Made by a program: the position numbers and the translations under genes. A stretch of DNA of 45,495 bases from Planctomycetaceae bacterium (GTDB taxonomy: Bacteria; Planctomycetota; Planctomycetia; Pirellulales; PNKZ01), in the NCBI GenBank assembly GCA_016793115.1, contig JAEUIN010000277.1:1-45495 (forward strand), given 5' to 3'. Positions 8,898 through 17,308 of the stretch are shown here, piece after piece. Within the stretch, counting starts at the first letter, position 1. Every line of letters starts with the position of its first letter. Below the pieces are notes generated by a model. It had not been told where the DNA came from, ran no database searches, and saw only the letters and a list, made by a program, of their open reading frames with translations.

Positions 8898-9635
8898 TCA
8901 GCGGCTCAGAATCTCAAGGCTCGCCGGGCCATGGTTGAACAATAAATCGACGATGGAAAGAAATGGCACGAACTCGCCGTGCAATTGGCGGTATTCCGGG
9001 TGCCGATAGTCTTGATATTCGATCGTGACCCCGGCGGCGGTGAACAGCGCGTCGTCGATGTAGTCGCGGCCGGCCGCCCCTTCGTAAAACCGTGTCGCTC
9101 CCAAAACGTGGCAAATGCCGATCAAACGCTCGACGCTCTCGCCGGGCACGCCGAGCTCCGACGAGAATCGAATCTCGCGCTCGAGCCCAAGTGCGCCGCA
9201 GATCGAGGTGAGCAGCGCGTGATTGAGATCGAGCAACCGCGTCCAATCGCGCGACAACAGCGACTCAAACAAGCCGAAATACTCTGTGAAGTGCGGCGCT
9301 TTCGAATAGTTTTGCCGCAGCGACTCCAGGTGTTTCTTCCGCCAATTCTGAGCGTTGTCGATCTCCACCTCGCGAATCAGCGGCTTGTTCTTGCCGTGCA
9401 CGGTGACGGGCACGGTCAGCCACTGCGCGCCTTGGGCCGTCTTAATTCGATTGCGATTACGCCAAGAGTGCTTGTCGTATTGCACGTCGTCGTAAACGAC
9501 GAAGACGTCGCAACGCGACATTTGCGCGAAGTACCCGAGCCACGGCAAATAGCTCGGCTGCAAAATGACCGCGGTGCGATCGGTCGACGAGTCGTTCGAA
9601 CGAGCGAGGTGGCGGGGGCCGGGAGCGATGCTCAT
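8898..9635 (-). CDS. WbqC-family protein
   Basis: A 245-residue protein matching the WbqC-like family seen in O-antigen and other surface-glycan clusters. The family signature is plain near the N terminus: AVILQPSYLPWLGYFAQM followed by DVFVVYDDVQYDKHSWRNRN. The biochemical role of the family is not firmly established; an acyl- or amino-acid-transfer role for amino sugars has been considered, and I do not claim more. It lies 15 bases after the asparagine-synthase-like gene and 53 bases before the aminotransferase, so it is part of the same transcription unit. About 25 N-terminal residues before the conserved core are variable, and the true start could be slightly downstream. Confidence 0.88.
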   Translation of the reverse strand: MSIAPGPRHLARSNDSSTDRTAVILQPSYLPWLGYFAQMSRCDVFVVYDDVQYDKHSWRNRNRIKTAQGAQWLTVPVTVHGKNKPLIREVEIDNAQNWRKKHLESLRQNYSKAPHFTEYFGLFESLLSRDWTRLLDLNHALLTSICGALGLEREIRFSSELGVPGESVERLIGICHVLGATRFYEGAAGRDYIDDALFTAAGVTIEYQDYRHPEYRQLHGEFVPFLSIVDLLFNHGPASLEILSR

Positions 9636-9650
9636 AAGTAGATGGTCTTT

Positions 9651-11519
9651 CTAGGCGGCGGCCGCCATCGCCGGCGTGTAGAGCGAATACCACTCTTGAA
9701 ACGCGACAAGCGAGAGGATCTTGTTGGCATGCTCGGTACGACCGGCGTAGAACTCTTCAGTCAGACGCGACACGGCCGCGGGCGAAAAGATACCGTGAGC
9801 GGCAAGCTGCGCTGGCGACAACGTCTCGCGGACGTAATCTCCCAGGTTGTTCAACAACCAGTTGTTGATCGGCAGCACGAAACCTTCCTTGGGGCGGAAG
9901 ATCATTTCTTGCGGCAGGTAGCGAAGCGCGGCCTTTTTCAGCAGGTACTTCGTTTCGCCGTTGCGAATTTTCCACTGCGCCGGCAAGCGCGCGGCGAACT
10001 CGACGAACTTCGTGTCGAGGAACGCCGAGCGCACTTCCAGTGAATGCGCCATCGAAAGACGATCGACGAACGTCATCACTTGATCGGGGAAGATCGTCTG
10101 AAACTCCCAATCCAGCACGCGGCTCAGAGGCTCGGTGCTCGTCAGCGATTCAAATCCGCCACGTAAATGCTCGGCCGTGGTGCCGCGCGGCAGATTCGCC
10201 GACCAGTCGCGACTGTAGAGCGACTGCTTGTCTTCCTCACCGAACACGAACAACTTGCTGCGCCACTCATGGTCGTGCCGCGACGCAATGCGCTCTAAGA
10301 AATCGAGCTTTCCTTCAAACGGCTTGATCAGCGACGCGTCGCCGGTGCGCCGGTATTCGGCGTAATTGGCCATCGGAGTGGCCAATCGATGCGAAAGATA
10401 GCTGCCGAACAGTTCGTCGGCACCGTCGCCGGCAAGGGCGACTTTAACGTGCTTACTGATTAATTCGGCAAGAAAGTAGGTCGACACCACGCCTGCGAAC
10501 GGCTCGTCGAACGAGGCCGCGATGCGGCGAAATTGCTTCGGAAAGTCGCCGAACTCGATCGGCAATTCATGATGTTCGGTCGCATAACGCGAGGCGGTGT
10601 GCCGCGCCCAATGCGCATCCTGATCTTTGCCGGCCGTGCTCGACGCCGAGTTATAGGCCAGGGTAAACGTTTTGATCCGCTCGCCCGACATGTCGGCGGC
10701 CAACGCGGTCGAGAGCGCCGAATCGACGCCGCCGCTCAAGAAGAACCCGATCGGCACGTCGGCCATCAGCCGACGCTTGACGCCCGCTTTCAACAAATCA
10801 AGCAATTCATCGACGAGTTCCTCTTCCGAACGATCGGCAAGGTCCGGATCGGCGACGAACGGCGCGCTCCAATAGCGCTCGATCACCGGCTCGCGACCCG
10901 GCTGATACTTCAAGCGATGTGCCGGCGGCAAGATCGAGATGCCCTGAAAAATCGTCAGCGGATGCGGCACATGCTTGTAGCTCAAGTAGTGGTGCAACGC
11001 CGCCGGGTTGATCCGTCGCTCGAAGCCGGGCACGCATAACAGCGCTTTGATCTCCGACGCATAATAAAGCGCCTTGCCGCGACGCAGATAATACAGCGGC
11101 TTCTTGCCGATGCGGTCGCGGACGAGCAGCCCCTGTTTGCGGGCATCGTCCCAGAGCGAAACGGCGAACATGCCGTCGATCCGTTCGGCCAGCGCGTCGC
11201 CGTGATCTTCGTAGAGATGCGGCAGACATTCCGTATCGCAGGTCGTGCGCAGTTTGTGCCCGCGCGACAGTAGGTACTTACGCAGTTCCGGGTAGTTGTA
11301 CAGCTCGCCGTTCTGCGCGGCGACGACGTCGCCCGCTTCATTCGTCATCGGCTGCCGGCCGCCCGCGAGATCGAGAATCGAAAGCCGAGTCGCGCCGAGC
11401 GTGTAGGAATCGCCGGCGACGAAGTGCCGATCGTCTGGCCCGCGATGATGCAATGCGGCGAGCATCGCTTTCACGGTCTGCTCGTCACGAACTCCCAAAA
11501 CCCCGGCGATACCGCACAT
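9651..11519 (-). CDS. asnB: AsnB-type glutamine-dependent amidotransferase (asparagine synthase family)
   Basis: A 622-residue class-II amidotransferase. The start is set at 11519 because the next residue must be the N-terminal nucleophile cysteine (Met-Cys-Gly-Ile-Ala-Gly); upstream in-frame starts would bury it. The glutaminase domain covers about residues 2-215 and the ATP-pyrophosphatase domain follows, with the PP-loop SGGVDSAL near residue 265. Asparagine synthesis is the standard reaction, but members inside glycan clusters can instead amidate sugar acids. Its place between an HTTM-like protein (4 bases upstream) and WbqC (15 bases downstream) favours a role in the polysaccharide pathway, though this is inference. 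No second asparagine synthetase is visible in the window. Confidence 0.93.
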   Translation of the reverse strand: MCGIAGVLGVRDEQTVKAMLAALHHRGPDDRHFVAGDSYTLGATRLSILDLAGGRQPMTNEAGDVVAAQNGELYNYPELRKYLLSRGHKLRTTCDTECLPHLYEDHGDALAERIDGMFAVSLWDDARKQGLLVRDRIGKKPLYYLRRGKALYYASEIKALLCVPGFERRINPAALHHYLSYKHVPHPLTIFQGISILPPAHRLKYQPGREPVIERYWSAPFVADPDLADRSEEELVDELLDLLKAGVKRRLMADVPIGFFLSGGVDSALSTALAADMSGERIKTFTLAYNSASSTAGKDQDAHWARHTASRYATEHHELPIEFGDFPKQFRRIAASFDEPFAGVVSTYFLAELISKHVKVALAGDGADELFGSYLSHRLATPMANYAEYRRTGDASLIKPFEGKLDFLERIASRHDHEWRSKLFVFGEEDKQSLYSRDWSANLPRGTTAEHLRGGFESLTSTEPLSRVLDWEFQTIFPDQVMTFVDRLSMAHSLEVRSAFLDTKFVEFAARLPAQWKIRNGETKYLLKKAALRYLPQEMIFRPKEGFVLPINNWLLNNLGDYVRETLSPAQLAAHGIFSPAAVSRLTEEFYAGRTEHANKILSLVAFQEWYSLYTPAMAAAA

Positions 11520-11523
11520 CGTT

Positions 11524-12996
11524 TTAAGCCCCCACTGCCACATAGCTGCCCGGCCTAGCTCCCGCACGAAGCGGCGATTTGGCCGAAGCGGCGCGAACGT
11601 TGAAATCTTGTTCCAGCGAGCGCTCGACGATCGTACCTACACTCGTGTCGACGACGAATTCGGCGACCGGTACGCACTGAAAACGTCCGGCGGATTTCCG
11701 CATGTTGAAGTAGCGAAACACGACGACTTCGTCGAGCGCGTGCGGAATCGTCCGCGAGTAACGCAGCACGCGCTCGCGGAAAATCGCGTTGTCGCTCGGA
11801 TAATACTTCAGCGTCGTGAAGAGCGAAGTCAGCGTGATGCACTCGCCCACGTGTCGGAAGCGGCTTCGCGGGCGACCAAAGTCGGAAAGCTGTACGAGCG
11901 GCTCTTCCGCATCGCGCGGACGCAGATACACGTGGATGAAAAAGTTCGTGTGGTCGGCCGAAAACACCCGCCAGATGATCAAACCGAACAGGTTCGTATA
12001 CCGTTCGAAAGCCCGTTGCACGCGAGGCGCGAACGATCGCTTCGCATAGAAGTTGTAAAACAAACCGGCATGGGCAAGCGGCAGCGCAACGATATAAGTC
12101 CACAATGCGGCGGCCAAAGCGAAGGCGAGAGGAGCGGCGAGCGGAGCGCCCGCAGTCGTGTCGGCGAAGCCCTGCGGCAACCAATTTGTCAGCCATCCGT
12201 TTAGGATGCTCTCCGGCGGCACGAACACGAGCCCGCCGATGATCACCATCCCGCACAACACGCCGAGCTTGATCTTCACGGCGATCGCGATGAAGCTCAC
12301 GACCATTAGGAGACCGCCCCACATTCGCAATGGCGGGATCACCATCAGCACCGCGGCCAACACCTCGAGCGACCACGCCAACTGATTGAGCACGAAGAAC
12401 GTCGGATTTTGCGGCGACATCCGGCCGAAGACTCGGTGCAGGTAGCCCCACATCGGGTTCACCATCCCTAGTTCCATTCCGGTGCCGAACAAGTATCCGG
12501 CCGTAGACTTATAAAGTCCGGCCGAGAGCATGATGAACGCATAGTCGAGTTGGACGAGCAAGAGCGCCGTCGAGCGAAGCTGCGGAGCGTGCCGCGATGT
12601 CAGCTCCATTAAGAAAGTCGCCGCGGCGCACCAGTAGGTCATGAACCCCGGCGCTCCCATCCCGCGCAACACACCCTTCCAACGCATGTGAACGAAAAAG
12701 TAGTAGCACAGAGCCAAGTTCATCAGCGAGGCGACGACCGTGAAGCGGCCGACGGTGATCGCCGCCGCCGACGCGAACCAAACCGCCGCGACGATGGGAT
12801 AGGCCCTCGGGTTGTGCAAGAGTTCCACGTCGGGCAGAGCTTGCGCGTAGCCGCCCCAACGCTCGCTCAAAAAGAATCGCCGACCGTGGCGATAAGCGCC
12901 GTAGAGGGTAGCCAAGAGCAGCACGCCGTATGCCGTCCGCAAGAGCGCCCACAACTCCGAGCTGATCTGCGGATGAAGAAAAGCGTCGAGCGACAT
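11524..12996 (-). CDS. HTTM-like polytopic membrane protein with soluble C-terminal domain
   Basis: A 490-residue protein with about eight membrane helices in the first 320 residues. The segment QLDYAFIMLSAGLYKS followed by YLFGTGMELGM resembles the HTTM (horizontally transferred transmembrane) domain related to vitamin-K-dependent carboxylase; this match is by eye. The last 170 residues are soluble and contain a DUF-like region (HVYLRPRDAEEPLVQLSDFG, then a YYPSDNAIFRERVLRYSRT segment) without a recognised motif. It is preceded by GGAGG 7 bases upstream of the ATG, starts 2 bases after the acetyltransferase stop, and ends 4 bases before asnB, so the three are tightly coupled. A function in modifying or moving a glycan intermediate is only inferred from context. 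Confidence 0.72.
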   Translation of the reverse strand: MSLDAFLHPQISSELWALLRTAYGVLLLATLYGAYRHGRRFFLSERWGGYAQALPDVELLHNPRAYPIVAAVWFASAAAITVGRFTVVASLMNLALCYYFFVHMRWKGVLRGMGAPGFMTYWCAAATFLMELTSRHAPQLRSTALLLVQLDYAFIMLSAGLYKSTAGYLFGTGMELGMVNPMWGYLHRVFGRMSPQNPTFFVLNQLAWSLEVLAAVLMVIPPLRMWGGLLMVVSFIAIAVKIKLGVLCGMVIIGGLVFVPPESILNGWLTNWLPQGFADTTAGAPLAAPLAFALAAALWTYIVALPLAHAGLFYNFYAKRSFAPRVQRAFERYTNLFGLIIWRVFSADHTNFFIHVYLRPRDAEEPLVQLSDFGRPRSRFRHVGECITLTSLFTTLKYYPSDNAIFRERVLRYSRTIPHALDEVVVFRYFNMRKSAGRFQCVPVAEFVVDTSVGTIVERSLEQDFNVRAASAKSPLRAGARPGSYVAVGA

Positions 12997-12998
12997 CG

Positions 12999-13589
12999 TT
13001 AGCCTCCGCAGCGTGAGAGGTGATTACGTCCGAGCAAGTAAACGTCGCAGAATCCGTCGGCTAGGCGACGATCGTTCTTAAGCAGGCCTTCTACGACGAA
13101 ACCGGCCTTTTCGAATGCGCGGCGGGCGCGCGGATTGAAGCCGAGCGTGTAGGCGTAGAGCCGCGTCAGACCAAGCTCGCCAAATGCGATCTCCGCGATT
13201 GCCTCAAGCGCTCGGGTTCCGATACCCGCGCCCTGCGCCGCGGCCTCGCCGACCACGATCCGCACTTCAGCCTTCGCGTGGCGCCGGTCGATCTGCCAGA
13301 GCCACGCATTGCCGACGTGACGCCGCTCGTCGCCCAATTCCAGGGCGAAGTACCGACGATCGGATTGATGGGTCAAAGCCGCGAACCATGCGGCATGCTC
13401 CGCCTCGCTCACCGGCTCGGCGCGATCCAGCAAACGCATGAGTTCCGGGTCGTTCGCCCACCGGCGAGTCGCGGCAAGGTGCGACGCATCCAGCCGTTGA
13501 AGTCGAAGGGGAACTGCGGCGACGACGTTCTCCGCACGGCGCTCGGCGGCGAACGGGCCGGCTTCGCGTTCGCTCCCGATTGCGGTCAT
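12999..13589 (-). CDS. GNAT-family N-acetyltransferase
   Basis: A 196-residue protein with the GNAT fold, close in style to RimJ/RimL and to the amino-sugar acetyltransferase PseH. Around residues 40-70 lies the acceptor-side pattern RWANDPELMRLL. The acetyl-CoA region reads VRIVVGEAAAQGAGIGTRAL (about 110-130) with a Q/AGxGxGT-type pyrophosphate loop, and the last motif is NPRARRAFEKAGFVVEG. In this operon it would acetylate the amino group placed by the DegT aminotransferase; this assignment is inference. The purine-rich AAGGGG directly abuts the ATG and a second one, GGAAGGG, lies further upstream. Confidence 0.88.
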   Translation of the reverse strand: MTAIGSEREAGPFAAERRAENVVAAVPLRLQRLDASHLAATRRWANDPELMRLLDRAEPVSEAEHAAWFAALTHQSDRRYFALELGDERRHVGNAWLWQIDRRHAKAEVRIVVGEAAAQGAGIGTRALEAIAEIAFGELGLTRLYAYTLGFNPRARRAFEKAGFVVEGLLKNDRRLADGFCDVYLLGRNHLSRCGG

Positions 13590-13640
13590 CCCCTTACATC
13601 CCTTCCTAGGCCGAACTTTCTCGGCCGCGCGACCAACGAA

Positions 13641-14756
13641 TTAACCCGCCTTACGAGCCGGCGGCTGGAAGATTTCCACTTCGACGCCCAAATCGCGGCG
13701 CATGACTTCCTGCAAATGGTCGCCCGACTTCTTAAGCACGTTGAGCCAGCCGTACTTCCAATCGCGCACGCCGGCCAGCCACGCGGAGCAACCGCGGCAC
13801 GGCCAACATTCCGCGCCGCGTCCTTCCAAGTGCATCCGGCGATACCAATTGAACGCCTCGCCTTGCCAGATCTCTTTGATCGAGACGTCGTTGGCGTTCG
13901 GAAATTGTTCCGACGTGCGGAAGGAAATGTCTTGCCCGCACAGCGCGATTCGCCCAAGCGTGTCGACGTTGAGCCGTTCGAACGGCCACACGCAGGCTTC
14001 TTTCCGTTCCGTCGGGTTCGCGGCGTAGAGATGCTTATCGAGCGCGGTTCCGAGATTGATGGAAGTGTTGTCGTCCCACGACAGAAACTTGCGCGTGATG
14101 ACGTCGTCGACGCCGATCTCTTCGAGCCAGAACTTCACGGCATCGTCGAGCTTGCCTTCGATCAACTCCTGCCGAATGATCGAAACGACGACGCGCGTGC
14201 CTTGCTTGTGCGTCTTGCGGAGTTCGAGCGCAGCCTTGACGTTGCCGACCATGCGGTCCCACCAGGCCTGCGCATCGGACGGCGGTCCGCCGCGCGGCGG
14301 CCGGACCAGGGCATAGGTTTGCGGATCGCCCGCGTCCATCGAGAATTCGATCAGATCGATCCCGGCACGAATCACTCGGTCGAGCTTCGAGCGCAGCGCC
14401 GGAGTAGGGCCGAACATGCTGCCGTTGGTGTTAAGCCACACGCGGGCGCCTTGCTCTTTGGCATACTCGATCATCTCCACCATATTCACGTGGAGCATCG
14501 GCTCGCCGCCGCCGGTGCAGCGCAGCCAAGCCTTATACGGCCCCGCTTCGCGAGCGATCTTGTTCCAGAGTTCAACGGGGAAGAGTTCGCCCGAGCGCTC
14601 GCGGTAGAATTTGCGAATCTCGGAATTGCCGTCGGTATACGGGCAATTCGGGCAACCGAAGTTGCAAGGATAGATGATCGAGAGCACGATCATCAGCGGA
14701 AACTCTTCCGCGCCGGGGCGTAGGTCCGTTACTTGATCCGGCAGCGTCTGAGGCAT
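13641..14756 (-). CDS. Radical SAM protein with SPASM-like C-terminal cysteines
   Basis: A 371-residue radical S-adenosylmethionine enzyme. The cluster motif CNFGCPNC (C31, C35, C38) and the SAM-binding GGGEP near residue 80 are intact. The C-terminal part has RIALCGQD and CWPCRGC cysteine groups, as in SPASM/twitch domains that bind an extra iron-sulphur cluster. The start is placed at 14756, where AGGGAGGGC lies at ideal distance upstream; an in-frame ATG at 14786 has no such site. Its substrate is unknown. Radical SAM/SPASM proteins occur in many surface-polysaccharide clusters, where epimerase, dehydratase or dehydrogenase roles on sugars are possible. It precedes the acetyltransferase gene by 51 bases. 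Confidence 0.9.
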   Translation of the reverse strand: MPQTLPDQVTDLRPGAEEFPLMIVLSIIYPCNFGCPNCPYTDGNSEIRKFYRERSGELFPVELWNKIAREAGPYKAWLRCTGGGEPMLHVNMVEMIEYAKEQGARVWLNTNGSMFGPTPALRSKLDRVIRAGIDLIEFSMDAGDPQTYALVRPPRGGPPSDAQAWWDRMVGNVKAALELRKTHKQGTRVVVSIIRQELIEGKLDDAVKFWLEEIGVDDVITRKFLSWDDNTSINLGTALDKHLYAANPTERKEACVWPFERLNVDTLGRIALCGQDISFRTSEQFPNANDVSIKEIWQGEAFNWYRRMHLEGRGAECWPCRGCSAWLAGVRDWKYGWLNVLKKSGDHLQEVMRRDLGVEVEIFQPPARKAG

Positions 14757-14889
14757 GATCGCCCTCCCTAGCGAACCGTCGATCACGACCGCCGATCCTT
14801 CGGCAGGCTGAGTGCGTCGACTGCGTGTGTTTAACTCAAGCGTTCTCTCGATGCAAGTCGATCCCGGTCAAACCGCATCGAGCGCCGCC

Positions 14890-14904
14890 GCCGGCGTTGC
14901 CGGC
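14890..14904. repeat. GCCGGC-N3-GCCGGC intergenic element
   Basis: Two GCCGGC palindromes separated by GTT, in the 171-base gap between the GT2 gene and the radical SAM gene. The same arrangement recurs in other gaps of this window at 17205-17219 and 40095-40109, and with two mismatched bases at 659-673. Confidence 0.35.
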
Positions 14905-14927
14905 ATGTCTCGAACTGCAACCCGCCG

Positions 14928-15815
14928 CTAAGCGGCTCGCCGATGCTCCAGAGCAAACTTGCTCGTCGCGTGCGCAGCGAGCGGAGCCGCTTCGCTCCAG
15001 CGGGTTACCGTACCGCGCCCGAAATCTTCCCGTCGCCGCAGAATATTCCAGCAAAACCACCAGTAGAAAATGTTGCGAATCGAATGGGCGATCCGCTTGA
15101 AACTCGTTCCTTTGCCGACCCCCTGCGTGCGCTTGATGAAAGCGACCGGCACTTCCTGAAACGAAGTTCCCTTCCACCAACTCTTCAGCAACATTTCCGG
15201 ATTCGCGAACGAGCTGCTGCTTTGTAAGTAGATCGAACGCGCCAACTCCGTCGGATACAACGTGACGTTTTGGTAGTCGGAAAGCGGCAAACCGAAGAGC
15301 CCGCGCACCAACCAGTAGTTGACCGCCGAAATAACGCCCTTACGGAAGCTGTCCGACCGCGACTCGGCCATGCCCTTTAGCGACAAACTCCCGAACCGCA
15401 CGCCTTGGAGCACGTCGAACTGCTGCAGCAAATCAACCCGACTGAGCATGATTTCGATGTCGTAGGCCCAGTCGCACGTCTGCCAAAAAACGTAGTCTTT
15501 CGTCGCCAGCGGAAACCCTTGCCGCATGCAGTAGGCGGGCCCGCGATTTCCGGGATTTTTAACCACGCGCAACCACGGTCGCGACCGAGCATATTCGACG
15601 GCGATCTCGTAAGTGCGATCGGTGCTGCCGTCGTCGAACAGAATGACTTCGAAATCGTCCGTCGCCTTGCGCAACGTCGCTTCGGCCCGCTCGATGTATC
15701 GGCCGACGTTGGCCTCTTCGTTGAGGCCCCAGCCGAGCATCGTCAGGCTCGGGCGAAACGGCGCGGCGGAAACGACGGAGGGCGATCGTTCGGAGCGGCT
15801 ATTCGATGTCGACAC
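14928..15815 (-). CDS. Family 2 glycosyltransferase
   Basis: A GT-A fold glycosyltransferase of about 295 residues. The nucleotide-binding segment VILFDDGSTDRTYEIA and the later FWQTCDWAYDIEIM (acidic metal-binding part) are characteristic. The frame is open upstream into the CDP-glucose dehydratase gene, but that extension has the wrong composition and would overlap it. I chose the GTG at 15813-15815, which has GAG 9 bases upstream and leaves a 64-base gap after the preceding gene. No membrane helices are evident except a hydrophobic aromatic patch near the C terminus (NIFYWWFCWNIL), which may dip into the membrane. The acceptor is unknown. It lies second in the minus-strand run. Confidence 0.88.
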   Translation of the reverse strand: MSTSNSRSERSPSVVSAAPFRPSLTMLGWGLNEEANVGRYIERAEATLRKATDDFEVILFDDGSTDRTYEIAVEYARSRPWLRVVKNPGNRGPAYCMRQGFPLATKDYVFWQTCDWAYDIEIMLSRVDLLQQFDVLQGVRFGSLSLKGMAESRSDSFRKGVISAVNYWLVRGLFGLPLSDYQNVTLYPTELARSIYLQSSSSFANPEMLLKSWWKGTSFQEVPVAFIKRTQGVGKGTSFKRIAHSIRNIFYWWFCWNILRRREDFGRGTVTRWSEAAPLAAHATSKFALEHRRAA

Positions 15816-15879
15816 GATACTGATCTCACATTGAAAGCGAGGGAATGCCGCAACACGACGTCCGGCGACACGGTGCAAC

Positions 15880-17028
15880 TTAAGCGACCCGCGCCGAGGG
15901 TCGATGCACGCGCGGCAGCGGGTCGGCCGGCGCCACGTCGACGGCGTGGGCCCGTTCGTAGTCGGCGATGTCGGTATAGCATTCCTCGGCCGCGTCGCCG
16001 CCCGAGTAGTGATTCTTGAACCAACGGACGCAGCGAGCGATCGCGTCGGGCATGTGCCAGCGCGGACGCCAGCCGAGTTGCCACACGGCTTTGTCGATGC
16101 ACAGCCGCAGCACCCCGGTTTCATGCGGGTGGAAGCTGCTGCTCGTATCGCGCCAGTGTCCTTTGCCCCACAGGTCGATGAACATGTCGGAGATTTCGTC
16201 GACGCGCAATTCTTCCCCGGGAATCGGCCCGAAGTTCCAGGCGTTGCACAGCGCCGGGTCGCCGTCTTCCAGCAACCGGCCGGCGAGGTGCAAGTAGCCG
16301 CTCAACGGCTCCAGCACGTGCTGCCAGGGGCGCACGGCCTTCGGGTAGCGCAGCGAGACCGACTCGCCGCAACGTATACAGCGAACAAGTTCCGTGATGA
16401 GCCGGTCTTTCGACCAATCGCCGCCGCCGATCACGTTTCCGGCCCGCGCCGTGGCGACGCGAATGCCGTGATCTTCCGCCGATTCGCGGGCAAAATAAGC
16501 CGAACGATAGCAAGACGCGACGATTTCCGCCGCCGCTTTGCTCGCGCTGTAAGGGTCGTGGCCGCCGAGACGATCGGTTTCGCGATAGCCCCAAACTTGC
16601 TCGGCGTTCTCGTAGCACTTATCGGTCGTCACTATCACGACCGAGCACGGCTTACCGATCACGCGGAGCGCTTCCAGCAAATTGGTCGTGCCCATGACGT
16701 TGGTTTCAAACGTCTCATGGGGAAAGTCGTACCCGGCGCGCACGAGAGGTTGAGCGGCAAGATGAAAGACGACGTCGGGCTGGGCTTGACGCAACGCCGC
16801 TTCCAAAGCGCGGCCGTCGCGAACGTCGTTGAGATGATGCGCGGCGATTCGATCCGCCAGCGAGGTCAGTTCAAAATTATTGGTCTCGGTCGTCGGTGCG
16901 AGCGAGTAGCCGGTGACCCGAGCGCCTAAGCGTTCGAGCCACAGCGCCAGCCAAGAACCTTTGAAGCCGGTATGACCGGTGACGAACACATTGCGGCCGC
17001 GGAACGACGACGCAAAGGAACACGACAT
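15880..17028 (-). CDS. rfbG: CDP-glucose 4,6-dehydratase
   Basis: A 382-residue short-chain dehydrogenase fold enzyme that converts CDP-glucose to CDP-4-keto-6-deoxyglucose. The NAD motif TGHTGFKGSW (T17 onward) is the form typical of RfbG, and the active site has TTDKCYEN near T134-T135 with the Y160-x3-K164 pair in DPYSASKAAAE. The start at 17028 is the methionine just before the Rossmann fold; the frame continues upstream to 17112 but that part looks non-coding. It is the first gene of the minus-strand polysaccharide run. The usual partner enzymes RfbF (cytidylyltransferase) and RfbH (dehydrase) are not in the window, so they may be elsewhere. Confidence 0.93.
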   Translation of the reverse strand: MSCSFASSFRGRNVFVTGHTGFKGSWLALWLERLGARVTGYSLAPTTETNNFELTSLADRIAAHHLNDVRDGRALEAALRQAQPDVVFHLAAQPLVRAGYDFPHETFETNVMGTTNLLEALRVIGKPCSVVIVTTDKCYENAEQVWGYRETDRLGGHDPYSASKAAAEIVASCYRSAYFARESAEDHGIRVATARAGNVIGGGDWSKDRLITELVRCIRCGESVSLRYPKAVRPWQHVLEPLSGYLHLAGRLLEDGDPALCNAWNFGPIPGEELRVDEISDMFIDLWGKGHWRDTSSSFHPHETGVLRLCIDKAVWQLGWRPRWHMPDAIARCVRWFKNHYSGGDAAEECYTDIADYERAHAVDVAPADPLPRVHRPSARVA

Positions 17029-17129
17029 AAAAGCATCCCAGCTCGGGGCGTGGCGGCGATTCCCTTCGCACACCGGCGATCCGCTCCAAGAGGCCGCAGT
17101 GCGAGAGGGCACTCTTTAGAGCGAGGCGT

Positions 17130-17159
17130 AAGTTACCGGCACGGGGCGGACCTGGTCAA
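17130..17159 (-). promoter_or_regulatory. possible sigma70-like promoter for the minus-strand polysaccharide genes
   Basis: On the minus strand TTGACC (17159-17154) and TAACTT (17135-17130) are 18 bases apart, about 100 bases before the CDP-glucose dehydratase start. The -35 box is good and the -10 box weak. Confidence 0.35.
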
Positions 17160-17204
17160 CATTAGCTTTTTGCCACTGAGCGCGGCTCGAAGCCGTGACG
17201 CTTA

Positions 17205-17219
17205 GCCGGCGGTGCCGGC
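17205..17219. repeat. GCCGGC-N3-GCCGGC intergenic element
   Basis: Two GCCGGC palindromes separated by GGT, between the hydrolase terminator and the CDP-glucose dehydratase promoter. Same form as at 14890-14904 and 40095-40109. Confidence 0.35.
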
Positions 17220-17237
17220 GACAAGGGCCAAAGAAGA

Positions 17238-17277
17238 ACGCCGTAGCCCATTCCCTGCAACACGTGGGCTACGGCGT
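17238..17277 (-). terminator. Rho-independent terminator of the alpha/beta hydrolase gene
   Basis: A perfect 13-base inverted repeat (ACGCCGTAGCCCA and its complement) with a 14-base loop. Read on the minus strand it lies about 30 bases after the hydrolase stop and is followed by TCTTCTTT. It also separates that gene from the polysaccharide run. The GTAGCCCA core may also be a dispersed repeat. Confidence 0.65.
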
Positions 17278-17308
17278 CCGAGATTGACAAAGCTCAATCG
17301 TTTTCGAG

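Noticed and set aside
15816..16124. N-terminal extension of the GT2 glycosyltransferase
   Set aside because: It would overlap the dehydratase gene by about 245 bases and has low-complexity Arg/Thr/Pro composition.
17029..17112. N-terminal extension of the CDP-glucose dehydratase
   Set aside because: The frame stays open, but the extra 28 residues are not like the family and precede a normal start just before the NAD-binding fold.
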